Source: Candidatus Hermodarchaeota archaeon (GTDB lineage: Archaea; Asgardarchaeota; Hermodarchaeia; Hermodarchaeales; Hermodarchaeaceae). Taken from it: a stretch of 17,385 nucleotides of DNA. The translations under genes were made by a program, and so were the position numbers. The notes below the pieces were generated by a model. The model did no database searches and was not told the DNA's origin. It saw only the letters and a list, made by a program, of their open reading frames with translations. Positions 7,813 through 13,962 of this stretch are shown in pieces (the first letter of the stretch is position 1; every line of letters starts with the position of its first letter). The DNA lies in assembly GCA_016839995.1 (NCBI GenBank), contig JAEOTD010000045.1, positions 1 to 17,385 on the forward strand. Reading direction: 5' to 3'.

Positions 7813-8244
7813 ATGTCACTTGCCACAGTTGGTGTCACTTTAAACTTCGCAGTTGATTTAGAAGCTTCAACTGCGGCCTTCTATGAAACAGCAACAACCA
7901 TCACTCAAAGTCAGGATTTGAAAAGTCTCTTTGAGGCGTTGATTATCCAAGGACAAGGGCGAATTCAAAAGCTCATGCAACTTCGAAGACAACTATCGAT
8001 AGATCAAAAGAAAGCACCAGTTACTGGTGTCAAAAGTGAGCCTTATCGACCCAAAACAGAATGCCCTCCTGGATGCCCAGATGACCAGTTAATACAGCTG
8101 GCCTTAACCATGGAACAACAGGTTCATGATTTCTATCGTGATTCTAGCGATAAACTTGGGTTTGTAGAAGAAATTCCAGTTCTTTTCGAAGATCTGGCCA
8201 AAGACCATTTACAGAATCAAAAAACACTGCAAACAATGAGTTAG
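7813..8244 (+). CDS. Ferritin-like/rubrerythrin-like protein with degenerate metal site
   Basis: The 143-residue product shows two helical-pair repeats typical of the ferritin-like superfamily. The first is DLEASTAAFYETA (E17, E25) and the second LALTMEQQVHDFYRDSSDKLG (E101, H105) followed by FEDLAKDHLQNQ (E126, H132). A normal di-iron rubrerythrin has E-x2-H in helices two and four; the first half here has no such pair, so the site looks incomplete. A CPPGCP loop (C84, C88) joins the halves. There is no C-terminal rubredoxin domain. The ATG follows GGTG with good spacing, 25 bases after the dehydrogenase, so the genes are probably co-transcribed. A role as partner or oxidative-stress guard of the iron-sulfur proteins around it is inference. 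Confidence 0.75.
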   Translation: MSLATVGVTLNFAVDLEASTAAFYETATTITQSQDLKSLFEALIIQGQGRIQKLMQLRRQLSIDQKKAPVTGVKSEPYRPKTECPPGCPDDQLIQLALTMEQQVHDFYRDSSDKLGFVEEIPVLFEDLAKDHLQNQKTLQTMS

Positions 8245-8259
8245 CCTCTGATAAGAGGC
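8244..8259 (+). other. Short hairpin at the stop of the ferritin-like gene
   Basis: GCCTCT and AGAGGC form a perfect six-base stem with the four-base loop GATA, beginning on the last base of the TAG stop. The downstream sequence is only weakly T-rich, so this may be a processing or partial-termination site and not a full terminator. A second weaker inverted repeat (CAAAG/CTTTG around an A5 loop) follows at about 8280-8294. Confidence 0.35.
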
Positions 8260-8334
8260 ACTTCTTGTAATGTTCGGAACAAAGAAAAACTTTGAACGAG
8301 CAGTTTAACAAACTCGGGACTATCGGTGACGAAT

Positions 8335-9186
8335 ATGTGTAAAATCTGCACAGCTCATGGTGCTGGCAAAAAATGGTTCGAAGTCAAACGCCATGTCGAA
8401 GTAAAATATGCCAAAGAACTGGGCTTTGAGCCCTGGGAAAAGGATCATTGGCATTATGTCCATCAGCAATATGCCCAACTAGCGGCACAAGCAGGAGACG
8501 CCATGGCAAATCCAGCAATGGCTGATAGCATTCGAAAAATGATGGACGATATGATCTTCCAAATCCATCCTCTAACAAAAGATGTGACCTTCACCTTTCC
8601 ACAAGGACATGGAGCTCAAGTGCTCACACGGGAAGAACTAGAAGGCGTCATTAAGCTCTCAGGAGAACCCTATCTTGTTGAGTGTCTTTGCCGTAAAATG
8701 ATTAATGGAGCAAACGACCGGTGCTGTATCCCATTGGGGCTACATGGAGAAACCGCCGAAATGTTTCCTTCAAAGGATGAGAAGGTAGAACGGATTAGTG
8801 TTGACGAAGCCATCGCGTTAACTCGACAATTCAACAAAGAAGGACGTGTTCACACACTCGCGGGGACGCCGCTTCCCATGGCTATGGCTGTGTGCAATTG
8901 TGAACTACCTTACTGTATTGCCTTACGTCCCCGAGTCGATATGGGCTTCAAGTATATCATCAGAAGCCATTGGGTTGCCAAAGTTGATGTAGATAAATGC
9001 TCTGGCTGTCGAGAATGTATGTCTCGCTGCCAATTCGGAGCTGTAACTTATTCGAATGCCACAGAACGTGCCAACATCGATATGTGGAAATGCTACGGCT
9101 GTGGGCTCTGTCAAGAAACATGTCCGGAAAACGCAATTGAGCTCATTCAACGGGAATCACTCCCTGCACTAAAGGATTGGTGGTAA
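8335..9186 (+). CDS. Multi-cysteine iron-sulfur protein with C-terminal 2[4Fe-4S] ferredoxin domain
   Basis: The 283-residue product has three cysteine-bearing parts. The N-terminus is MCKICTAHGAGKKWF (C2, C5). The middle has ECLCRKM (C117, C119), DRCC (C130, C131) and AVCNCELPYC (C187, C189, C194), which could bind a further cluster or metal. The C-terminal domain holds two full ferredoxin motifs, C222-x2-C225-x2-C228-x3-C232 and C253-x2-C256-x2-C259-x3-C263. There is no signal peptide or membrane segment, so it is cytoplasmic. I do not know a named family for the whole protein. GGTGA at 8325-8329 sits five bases before the chosen ATG; GTG at 8326 is an alternative. Placement after the pyrimidine dehydrogenase and just before another ferredoxin suggests an electron carrier or donor for that enzyme. 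Confidence 0.85.
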   Translation: MCKICTAHGAGKKWFEVKRHVEVKYAKELGFEPWEKDHWHYVHQQYAQLAAQAGDAMANPAMADSIRKMMDDMIFQIHPLTKDVTFTFPQGHGAQVLTREELEGVIKLSGEPYLVECLCRKMINGANDRCCIPLGLHGETAEMFPSKDEKVERISVDEAIALTRQFNKEGRVHTLAGTPLPMAMAVCNCELPYCIALRPRVDMGFKYIIRSHWVAKVDVDKCSGCRECMSRCQFGAVTYSNATERANIDMWKCYGCGLCQETCPENAIELIQRESLPALKDWW

Positions 9187-9188
9187 AC

Positions 9189-9437
9189 TTGCAAAACTAC
9201 TACAAGGTCGAATGGAGTAACGATAATTGCCAAAATGCCAATGAATGTGCGCGGTGTCTTCGAGTCTGCCCCCAAGCGGTATTTGCGCTATATGCGCCAA
9301 ACCGAGAAGAGGGTATACCCCCCACTGACTATGTAATTACTCCCGCGATGCAAATGTTCTGCAATGGCTGTAATGCTTGCATCGAAGCCTGCCCAAATAA
9401 TGCACTCAAAGTCTATCCTAAAGCCGAGGTCCAATAA
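9189..9437 (+). CDS. Small 2[4Fe-4S] ferredoxin
   Basis: The product of about 82 residues is a small ferredoxin with motifs C14-x5-C20-x2-C23-x3-C27 and C58-x2-C61-x2-C64-x3-C68. The first motif has five residues between its first two cysteines where two are usual, so the loop is enlarged while all ligands are kept. A 20-residue insertion containing EEGIPPTDY separates the motifs. The start is uncertain: TTG at 9189 is preceded by GGTGG and lies two bases after the previous stop, whereas GTG at 9180 or TTG at 9177 would overlap that gene. Either way it is translationally tied to the multi-cysteine iron-sulfur protein and probably works with it. Confidence 0.82.
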   Translation: MQNYYKVEWSNDNCQNANECARCLRVCPQAVFALYAPNREEGIPPTDYVITPAMQMFCNGCNACIEACPNNALKVYPKAEVQ

Positions 9438-9454
9438 CTCTTTCAAAGCCTACT

Positions 9455-10159
9455 CTATATCGGTGTAAACTGGCTCTTGCTTGCCCCGCAAACAGGGCAT
9501 ATCCATTCATCAGGAATATCTTCAAAGGCTGTGCCCGGAGCTATTCCATGCTCAGGATCTCCTTTCTCTGGGTCATAAATCCAGCCACATACTTCACATC
9601 GATACTTTCCTTCTTCTCCTGTTGCAGGTGGTGGTTCAGTAATAGGAGGAATATAGGTTGCGGCGCGTTTTGACGTTTTACCACCTTTGACCTGATGATA
9701 ATATGCATACGTAAGGGGCGTTCCTTCTTGGAGGTTCTTGGCTCGTTTGACTTCACCAATGAAAATCGTATGTGTGCCAACATCTACGTGGTCAATGACT
9801 TTGACTTCGAGGTAGGCTAGCGCATTATCAACCACAATGGGGCACCTTTCAATTCCTCTTAGGTGTTTAACTGCGCTCAACTTATCCAGTTCGCGTCCTG
9901 ATCTGAATCCAAATCGACCAATGAATCCTAATGGAGTAGCTTCTTCTAGAATTGAAACGGAGAATATACCACTTTGGGTAATGAGTTCGTGGGTGAGGTT
10001 CTCTTTATTGATACTTACGGCAATTCGTGGCGGTGAGGCCGTAATTTGAAAAATGGTATTAACGATTTGCCCATTTAACTGATCACCAGATTTCGCAGCG
10101 ACCACATACATTCCATAACTGAGAAGGTTGAGGACAGACATATCGAGTTCGGTATCCAT
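9455..10159 (-). CDS. Flavin reductase-like domain fused to rubredoxin
   Basis: The 234-residue protein begins with a flavin reductase-like FMN-binding domain (about 1-160), recognisable by LLSYGMYVVAAKSGDQLNGQ, TASPPRIAVSI, HELI-x-QSGIFSVSIL and GFRSGRELDKL. After a Pro-rich linker comes a complete rubredoxin (about 185-234) with C188-x2-C191 and C221-x2-C224. Such fusions are known in anaerobic archaea and bacteria (high-molecular-weight rubredoxins) and pass electrons from NAD(P)H through FMN to the rubredoxin iron, often to diiron or flavodiiron proteins that remove oxygen or peroxide. The start is fixed by an excellent Shine-Dalgarno site (GGGAGGTT on the minus strand, complement of 10167-10174) eight bases before the ATG. 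The frame stays open upstream but that part is not needed. Confidence 0.92.
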   Translation of the reverse strand: MDTELDMSVLNLLSYGMYVVAAKSGDQLNGQIVNTIFQITASPPRIAVSINKENLTHELITQSGIFSVSILEEATPLGFIGRFGFRSGRELDKLSAVKHLRGIERCPIVVDNALAYLEVKVIDHVDVGTHTIFIGEVKRAKNLQEGTPLTYAYYHQVKGGKTSKRAATYIPPITEPPPATGEEGKYRCEVCGWIYDPEKGDPEHGIAPGTAFEDIPDEWICPVCGASKSQFTPI

Positions 10160-10202
10160 CTCACATAACCTCCCATGGAAACACACGAAATCAAAAGCTC
10201 TG

Positions 10203-10415
10203 CTAATTTTCTGGTCCAATCATAACATTGCAGTCTTTAATCACATAGGTGAATTGCTTAATCATCTGTATAGCTTGCTGATAACTCATAACGCGGTGTC
10301 TTGCAGAAGGTTCTAACATTTCATCTATACTACTTTTCATCTCGATATTGCGTTCTTTATCCAAGCGAACTCTACTTGGTTTGCAATTATCTAAACGTGG
10401 ATCTAAGTCAGTCAT
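10203..10415 (-). CDS. Small hypothetical protein upstream of the flavin reductase
   Basis: This 70-residue reading frame is on the same strand as the flavin reductase gene and ends 43 bases before its start. I recognise no family. The protein is charged (KPSRVRLDKERN) in the first half and likely helical in the second (YQQAIQMIKQFTYVIKD), with two cysteines and no signal or membrane segment. Support that it is real: the ATG at 10413-10415 has GGTGA five bases upstream, the same site used by neighbouring genes, and a TATA-like element lies 50-60 bases before it. It was probably co-transcribed with the flavin reductase. Its small size and lack of a recognisable family keep confidence moderate. 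Confidence 0.6.
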   Translation of the reverse strand: MTDLDPRLDNCKPSRVRLDKERNIEMKSSIDEMLEPSARHRVMSYQQAIQMIKQFTYVIKDCNVMIGPEN

Positions 10416-10703
10416 AGGGGTCACCAAGAATGTGTGACGTGCAGAGGGAATGACACGTTCCTTATTTTTCTCGATTCCGTGTTCCTGTTATTAGAACCGG
10501 CTATTTAGCCTTTCCGAGGTTGCTAGCTTGGCACATTGAGCAACAAGGGATGCCCGTAGCCTTTTTATAGTAAAAATGGGTTGGAGAAAGATGCAGGTTT
10601 CAGAAACGGAATCGTTTTCTCTTGTGGCTACCTCACCATTGCGGCAGACCTTGAGGAAGGATTTGTTTTAAGACCTGATTATCGAAGCAACGTGGTACCC
10701 AAA
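10416..10703. promoter_or_regulatory. Divergent intergenic region between the small gene/flavin reductase and SSB
   Basis: These 288 bases hold the control signals for both directions. On the minus strand a TATA-like GAAAAATAAG (complement of about 10463-10472) would start transcription near 10441. On the plus strand TTTTTATAG (10562-10570) would start near 10592, and a weaker TTGTTTTAAG at 10663-10672 is closer to the SSB start. Inverted repeats include ACGTG/CACGT (10437-10441 and 10454-10458) and GTTGCT/AGCAAC (10519-10524 and 10539-10544). A short open reading frame lies at 10591-10671 and is listed separately. Confidence 0.45.
10591..10671 (+). CDS. Possible 26-residue leader ORF ahead of SSB
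   Basis: An ATG at 10591 opens a 26-codon frame ending in TAA at 10669-10671, 32 bases before the SSB start. It is preceded by TTGGAGAAAG (GGAG, five to six bases away), a better ribosome-binding site than that of SSB, and a TATA-like box 25 bases upstream would place the transcript start at about this ATG. The peptide has no recognisable family. It might be a regulatory leader peptide, an unrelated small protein or chance. Confidence 0.3.
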   Translation: MQVSETESFSLVATSPLRQTLRKDLF

Positions 10704-11150
10704 ATGAGCTACGATCGAGAGCCTGTTGAGGCTACAGTCGCTGAACTGCGACCTTTTATGAAAAGTCTGAACATCACCTTCAAAGTCATCGAAAAAGGTG
10801 AAGAACGCGAAGTCACCTCACGCCGAGACGGCGAAACCCACCGAGTTGTTGACGCAACGGCAGGCGACGCCACCGGCACAGTATTCCTCTCGCTATGGGA
10901 CGATAATATCGACGCTGTAGAAGTTGACAAAACCTACCGATTAGAAAAAGGCTATACCAGCCTCTTTCAAGGACACTTACGCCTAAACATCGGTCGATAT
11001 GGAGAAATCAGTGAAGCCGAAGAAGCCATCGAAGAAGTTGATGCCGAAAACGATATGTCCGCTGCAGAACACGAACAACCTCGCCACCGACGCCGAAGTT
11101 ACGGTGGAGGACGACGTGGCGATCGACGCGACCGTGGACGCCGCTATTAA
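10704..11150 (+). CDS. Single-stranded DNA-binding protein, SOSS-B/crenarchaeal SSB type
   Basis: The 148-residue protein has one OB-fold (about 12-105), a short acidic linker (EAEEAIEEVDAEND) and a basic Arg/Gly-rich tail (about 127-148: RHRRRSYGGGRRGDRRD). This is the layout of the Sulfolobus SSB. Signature segments are VVDATAGDATGTVFLSLWDD and KGYTSLFQGHLRLNIGRYG. By comparison with the Sulfolobus protein, W65, Y84 and F88 occupy the positions of the base-stacking aromatics. It should coat single-stranded DNA during replication and repair; in Sulfolobus-type proteins the tail mediates protein contacts. The ATG at 10704 fits the domain start; the frame is open upstream to a TTG at 10581, but that part has no SSB similarity. 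A strong terminator follows. Confidence 0.88.
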   Translation: MSYDREPVEATVAELRPFMKSLNITFKVIEKGEEREVTSRRDGETHRVVDATAGDATGTVFLSLWDDNIDAVEVDKTYRLEKGYTSLFQGHLRLNIGRYGEISEAEEAIEEVDAENDMSAAEHEQPRHRRRSYGGGRRGDRRDRGRRY

Positions 11151-11173
11151 CTTACAGAATTAATTACTCTCGG

Positions 11174-11226
11174 CCTTCACGCCTCATTGCGCGGCGTGAA
11201 GGTTCCCTTTTTCTCTCATTTTTCAT
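11174..11226 (+). terminator. Terminator after SSB
   Basis: CCTTCACGCC (11174-11183) and GGCGTGAAGG (11193-11202) form a perfect ten-base stem with a nine-base loop, followed by a T-rich run (TTCCCTTTTTCTCTCATTTTT). It lies 24 bases after the SSB stop. The T-rich run alone would serve an archaeal polymerase; the hairpin may also protect the 3' end. Confidence 0.75.
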
Positions 11227-11232
11227 TCTAGA

Positions 11233-11751
11233 TTACACACTTCTTTCGAAGAGCATTTGAGATGAAATCTCAGCGATGAAGAGCTCAAAACCCGGTTCAT
11301 CAATTCGGCTTCCCACCTTCTGAAATCCCAGATGCTCGAAATAGAACTGCTGTGCTCGCGAATCTAGCGAACTCACAGTGGCTTTCACCGATTCAACTTG
11401 ATGTTGGACGCCGTATTCGGCGAGTTGATGCAGTAACCAAGTTCCCGTTCCATGACCCGGTGGAATTGCACAAATGAAACGAACAAATAGTTCTGCAGGA
11501 CGTTGATAAAAGTCAAGAAGACCTTTCACGAGATTATGACTCGTGGCAAGCCAAATAATACGATTTTCCTTCACACCAAGAGCAACCTGTAAATGAAGCT
11601 CCAACGAAGTAATCAACTCGTCTAAAGGCTCAGTTGATCCTGGTGGCTCTTCCATCAATAATCCCTGTGCATAGACCCGTGCCGCTTCCTCAAGATTCTG
11701 CTTTGAAAGTGGAACAATTTTCAAGGACTTAATTGAAGAAATCAGACACAC
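11233..11751 (-). CDS. GNAT-family N-acetyltransferase
   Basis: The product of about 172 residues is a GNAT domain protein. The acetyl-CoA pyrophosphate-binding loop is PPGHGTGTWLL (about 97-107), and the motif B helix is SRAQQFYFEHLGFQKVG (about 132-147). The substrate, which may be an amino acid, peptide, antibiotic or protein N-terminus, cannot be told. The start is uncertain: GTG at 11751 places the domain at the N-terminus and leaves room for a promoter. An ATG at 11832 would add 27 residues unlike GNAT proteins and would lie only seven bases from the opposite-strand ATG at 11840. CTTAC/GTAAG repeats at 11759-11772 lie just ahead of the GTG start and could be an operator. It is divergent from the ferredoxin gene. 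Confidence 0.82.
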   Translation of the reverse strand: MCLISSIKSLKIVPLSKQNLEEAARVYAQGLLMEEPPGSTEPLDELITSLELHLQVALGVKENRIIWLATSHNLVKGLLDFYQRPAELFVRFICAIPPGHGTGTWLLHQLAEYGVQHQVESVKATVSSLDSRAQQFYFEHLGFQKVGSRIDEPGFELFIAEISSQMLFERSV

Positions 11752-11881
11752 CCCTAACCTTACAATAGTAAGATTGCCTACTAGGTTATTTGTCTCTCGA
11801 ACAGTCACCGTACTTAAGATATACGGGAACATTCACAATATGCCTTTGATACTCCCGGATGTATTCCAACAGGAAATAGTG

Positions 11882-12226
11882 ATGCTCAAAATGCCAATTG
11901 ATCGGAATTTTCAAAAGACCTGGAAAAAATCAGGTCAGCATCGAGATCATGCGATCTGGCAATCGGAGACATCACAGTTGGGTATTCACGGAACACGTGT
12001 TGCCGTGGATTTTGATGAATGTACTGGGTGCTTGAAATGCATCACCGTCTGTCCGGAAGATGTCTTCGAGCAATGGGAGGATGAATCAGGGCAGATCAAA
12101 GCAGATCCTGTGAGAGAAACCGCCTGCCTGGACTGCTTGGCTTGTGAACTTGTATGCCCTGAAGATGCCATCTGCATCATACAGGCCTCCACAAAATCGG
12201 ATACCTTAAGCGCTTTATTAGATTAA
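11882..12226 (+). CDS. 2[4Fe-4S] ferredoxin paired with an acyl-CoA dehydrogenase
   Basis: The 114-residue protein carries two complete motifs, C47-x2-C50-x2-C53-x3-C57-P and C82-x2-C85-x2-C88-x3-C92-P, after a basic N-terminal extension of about 40 residues (QKTWKKSGQHRDH). About 24 residues with an acidic stretch (EQWEDESGQ) separate the motifs. The layout recalls FixX-like ferredoxins that accept electrons in fatty-acid or ETF-linked reactions. The neighbouring acyl-CoA dehydrogenase starts within 50 bases, so the two probably form one operon, and the ferredoxin may link the dehydrogenase to the electron pool. The ATG at 11882 has AGGA six to seven bases upstream; an in-frame ATG at 11840 is the alternative. 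Confidence 0.85.
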   Translation: MLKMPIDRNFQKTWKKSGQHRDHAIWQSETSQLGIHGTRVAVDFDECTGCLKCITVCPEDVFEQWEDESGQIKADPVRETACLDCLACELVCPEDAICIIQASTKSDTLSALLD

Positions 12227-12275
12227 CACGCATATCTTGGTATCCTACCTGAGCCCTATGAGGATGGATTCAGTC

Positions 12276-13541
12276 ATGTTTGATGTATTATTAACGGAAA
12301 GTGAGCGGCGAGTTCGTGATGAAGTGCGAACCTTCGTTCGAACGAAAGTTGACCCAGACCTGATAATACGGATGGATGGAAATGAGCAAGAATATCCGTA
12401 CGATTTTATCAAAACAGCTTCTAAAGCCAATCTACTAGGATTACGGTTTCCCAAAGCATTTGCTGGGCGAGGTTTAAACTGGGTATCGGAAATGCTGGCA
12501 ATTGAAGAAATCGGCGTGTTGGGCATCGCCTTAGGATGTGCCTATTCACTACCTAGCATTGTCGGAGAATCCATTGACAAATTCGGGACAAAAGATCAGA
12601 AAAAAGCATACTTAGCCCCCACGTTACGCGGTGAGAAAATCTGTGCCGAAGGCCTAACCGAACCTCGTGGTGGCTCTGATTTCTTTGGCACCATAACCTC
12701 GGCAGTTCCTCAAGGAGACCACTTTGTAATCAACGGGGAAAAGCGGTTTGTAGCAGGAGGCATTGGAGCAGACTACTTCTTGATTTACGCCAAGACCAAC
12801 ACCAAAGCGCCCCCTCATAAGTCCCTTAGTGCATTTCTTGTTGACCGGAATATGGGTGTAGAAGTCGATGAGCATTATAGTCTCATGGGCTGCCGGGGCA
12901 TGGGAGCTGCCCGAATCGTCCTGAAAGATATCGAAGTTCCTAAAGATAACCTCATTGGCCAACTGGATGGGGCTACTGACATTTTCAATGCGATGATGGT
13001 TCCCGAGAGGCTTACTTCCGCCGCAGGTGCAATTGGATTAGGGCGGACCGCCCTAGACCTCGCCATTCGTTATGCTGCTCGTCGCGAAGCCTTTGGACAC
13101 ACAATCAGCCGCTATGAGGGCGTCAGCTTCAAAATTGCGGATTGCGCCACGGCCTTAGATGCTGCTAGAGGATTAGTGTATCGCGCTGCACGACTAGCTG
13201 ATGAAGGACTCCCCAGCCGCAAAGCCGTTTCACAAGCCAAACTCTTCGCCACAGAAGCCTGTTACCAAACGGTCTCGGATGCCATGCAAATCCTTGGAGG
13301 AATCGGATATACCGATGTATACCCCATTGAAAGACTCTTTCGCGATGCACGACTAGCCACCATCTGGACAGGAAGTAGCGAAATCATGCGACTGATTATT
13401 CAAAGTGATATTTTCAAAGAAGTCCTCAAGGCACCCCGCGGTGAAAAACGAGATATTGAACTCGATACACCTGGTGCTAGTAAAACTGTCGAAAAGGTCT
13501 ACCGGGCTGACCCAGATCAGTATCGAAAAGCAGAGGAGTAA
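12276..13541 (+). CDS. Acyl-CoA dehydrogenase
   Basis: The 421-residue flavoenzyme introduces a 2,3 double bond into an acyl-CoA. The N-terminal helical domain starts FDVLLTESERRVRDEV. The middle beta domain has CAEGLTEPRGGSDFF (FAD/substrate contacts) and VINGEKRFVAGG. The C-terminal part has RREAFGHTISRYEGVSFKIAD, AMQILGGIGYT and RLFRDARLATIWTGSSEIMR. Medium-chain enzymes have a Y-E-G-T segment with catalytic Glu here; this protein has W-T-G-S. A Glu in MMVPERLTSAAG (E244) matches the alternative base position of isovaleryl- and long-chain-type enzymes. The substrate cannot be inferred. Starts at 12258 and 12264 are possible; 12276 gives the usual family N-terminus. The stop lies five bases from the convergent DUF134 gene. 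Confidence 0.92.
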   Translation: MFDVLLTESERRVRDEVRTFVRTKVDPDLIIRMDGNEQEYPYDFIKTASKANLLGLRFPKAFAGRGLNWVSEMLAIEEIGVLGIALGCAYSLPSIVGESIDKFGTKDQKKAYLAPTLRGEKICAEGLTEPRGGSDFFGTITSAVPQGDHFVINGEKRFVAGGIGADYFLIYAKTNTKAPPHKSLSAFLVDRNMGVEVDEHYSLMGCRGMGAARIVLKDIEVPKDNLIGQLDGATDIFNAMMVPERLTSAAGAIGLGRTALDLAIRYAARREAFGHTISRYEGVSFKIADCATALDAARGLVYRAARLADEGLPSRKAVSQAKLFATEACYQTVSDAMQILGGIGYTDVYPIERLFRDARLATIWTGSSEIMRLIIQSDIFKEVLKAPRGEKRDIELDTPGASKTVEKVYRADPDQYRKAEE

Positions 13542-13546
13542 CCCAA

Positions 13547-13879
13547 TCACTCCTGTCCCAACGATTCCTTTGCCACCGTTCCCTGGGCAGTTATATTCAA
13601 AGGTCTTCCTTCGGTCAGGGCAATGACGATTTTCTTACGCCCTTCCTGGAGGAGTCGCCACACAGTGCCTCGTGATATATGCATCTCCTTCCCTGCTTCC
13701 TCTTGATTGAGTCCTTTCCGGTCAACCAGTCGGAGGGCTTCTAACTCGGAGAAGTGCAATTCCACTGGTTTTGGGTTCTTGATTTGTGTAGGGATAAAAC
13801 TGGTAGTGGACGGTGTGGTTCCCAGCATGATGGGCTTTGGTCGACGTCCACGACCGCCCCAGCCGCGTCGATGTCTCAT
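13547..13879 (-). CDS. DUF134 (UPF0251) family HTH regulator, short form
   Basis: The 110-residue protein is a DUF134 family putative DNA-binding protein. The core is PVELHFSELEALRLVDRKGLNQEEAGKEMHISRGTVWRLLQEGRKKI (39-84 approx.), a sigma-70 region-4-like helix-turn-helix, followed by EGRPLNI. The N-terminus MRHRRGWGGRGRRPKP is unusually Arg/Gly-rich. It lacks the C-terminal zinc ribbon of its neighbour at 16890-17327. DUF134 genes are often next to NifX-type genes, as here, and are thought to regulate them, though the ligand is not known to me. No Shine-Dalgarno site is seen; an ATATATAAA element (complement of 13911-13920) about 36 bases upstream would give a very short leader. It is divergent from the RG-rich zinc-ribbon gene. 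Confidence 0.88.
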   Translation of the reverse strand: MRHRRGWGGRGRRPKPIMLGTTPSTTSFIPTQIKNPKPVELHFSELEALRLVDRKGLNQEEAGKEMHISRGTVWRLLQEGRKKIVIALTEGRPLNITAQGTVAKESLGQE

Positions 13880-13910
13880 TGTAATTCAGCGTTTGTTGCT
13901 TGTTCGGTGC

Positions 13911-13920
13911 ATTTATATAT
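13911..13920. promoter_or_regulatory. Shared TATA element of the divergent DUF134 and zinc-ribbon genes
   Basis: ATTTATATAT reads as a TATA box in both directions. On the minus strand it is about 36 bases before the DUF134 ATG (13879); on the plus strand it would start transcription near 13943, just before the ATG at 13954. It is flanked by several TGTGCA-type half sites (13908, 13924, 13948), which suggests regulator binding around it. Confidence 0.5.
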
Positions 13921-13944
13921 TTCTGTGCAATATCACAAAATAGA

Positions 13945-13962
13945 TTTGTGCATATGCACAAA
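13945..13962. repeat. Perfect 18-bp palindrome, likely operator
   Basis: TTTGTGCAT followed at once by ATGCACAAA forms a perfect 18-base dyad. It overlaps the predicted transcript start and the ATG at 13954 of the zinc-ribbon gene, so a bound protein would block initiation there. A related TGTG-x6-CACA dyad lies at 13924-13937. The adjacent DUF134 gene is the obvious candidate regulator, which is inference. Confidence 0.6.

Noticed and set aside
10437..10544. tRNA or structured RNA in the inverted repeats upstream of SSB
   Set aside because: The stems are short (5-6 bases) and no cloverleaf or T-loop sequence is present.
10581..10703. N-terminal extension of SSB from a TTG at 10581
   Set aside because: The extra 41 residues have no SSB similarity, and the OB-fold fits a start at 10704.
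11752..11832. N-terminal 27 residues of GNAT from the ATG at 11832
   Set aside because: They are unlike GNAT domains and would leave only seven bases to the opposite-strand ATG at 11840; still possible, so noted with the gene.
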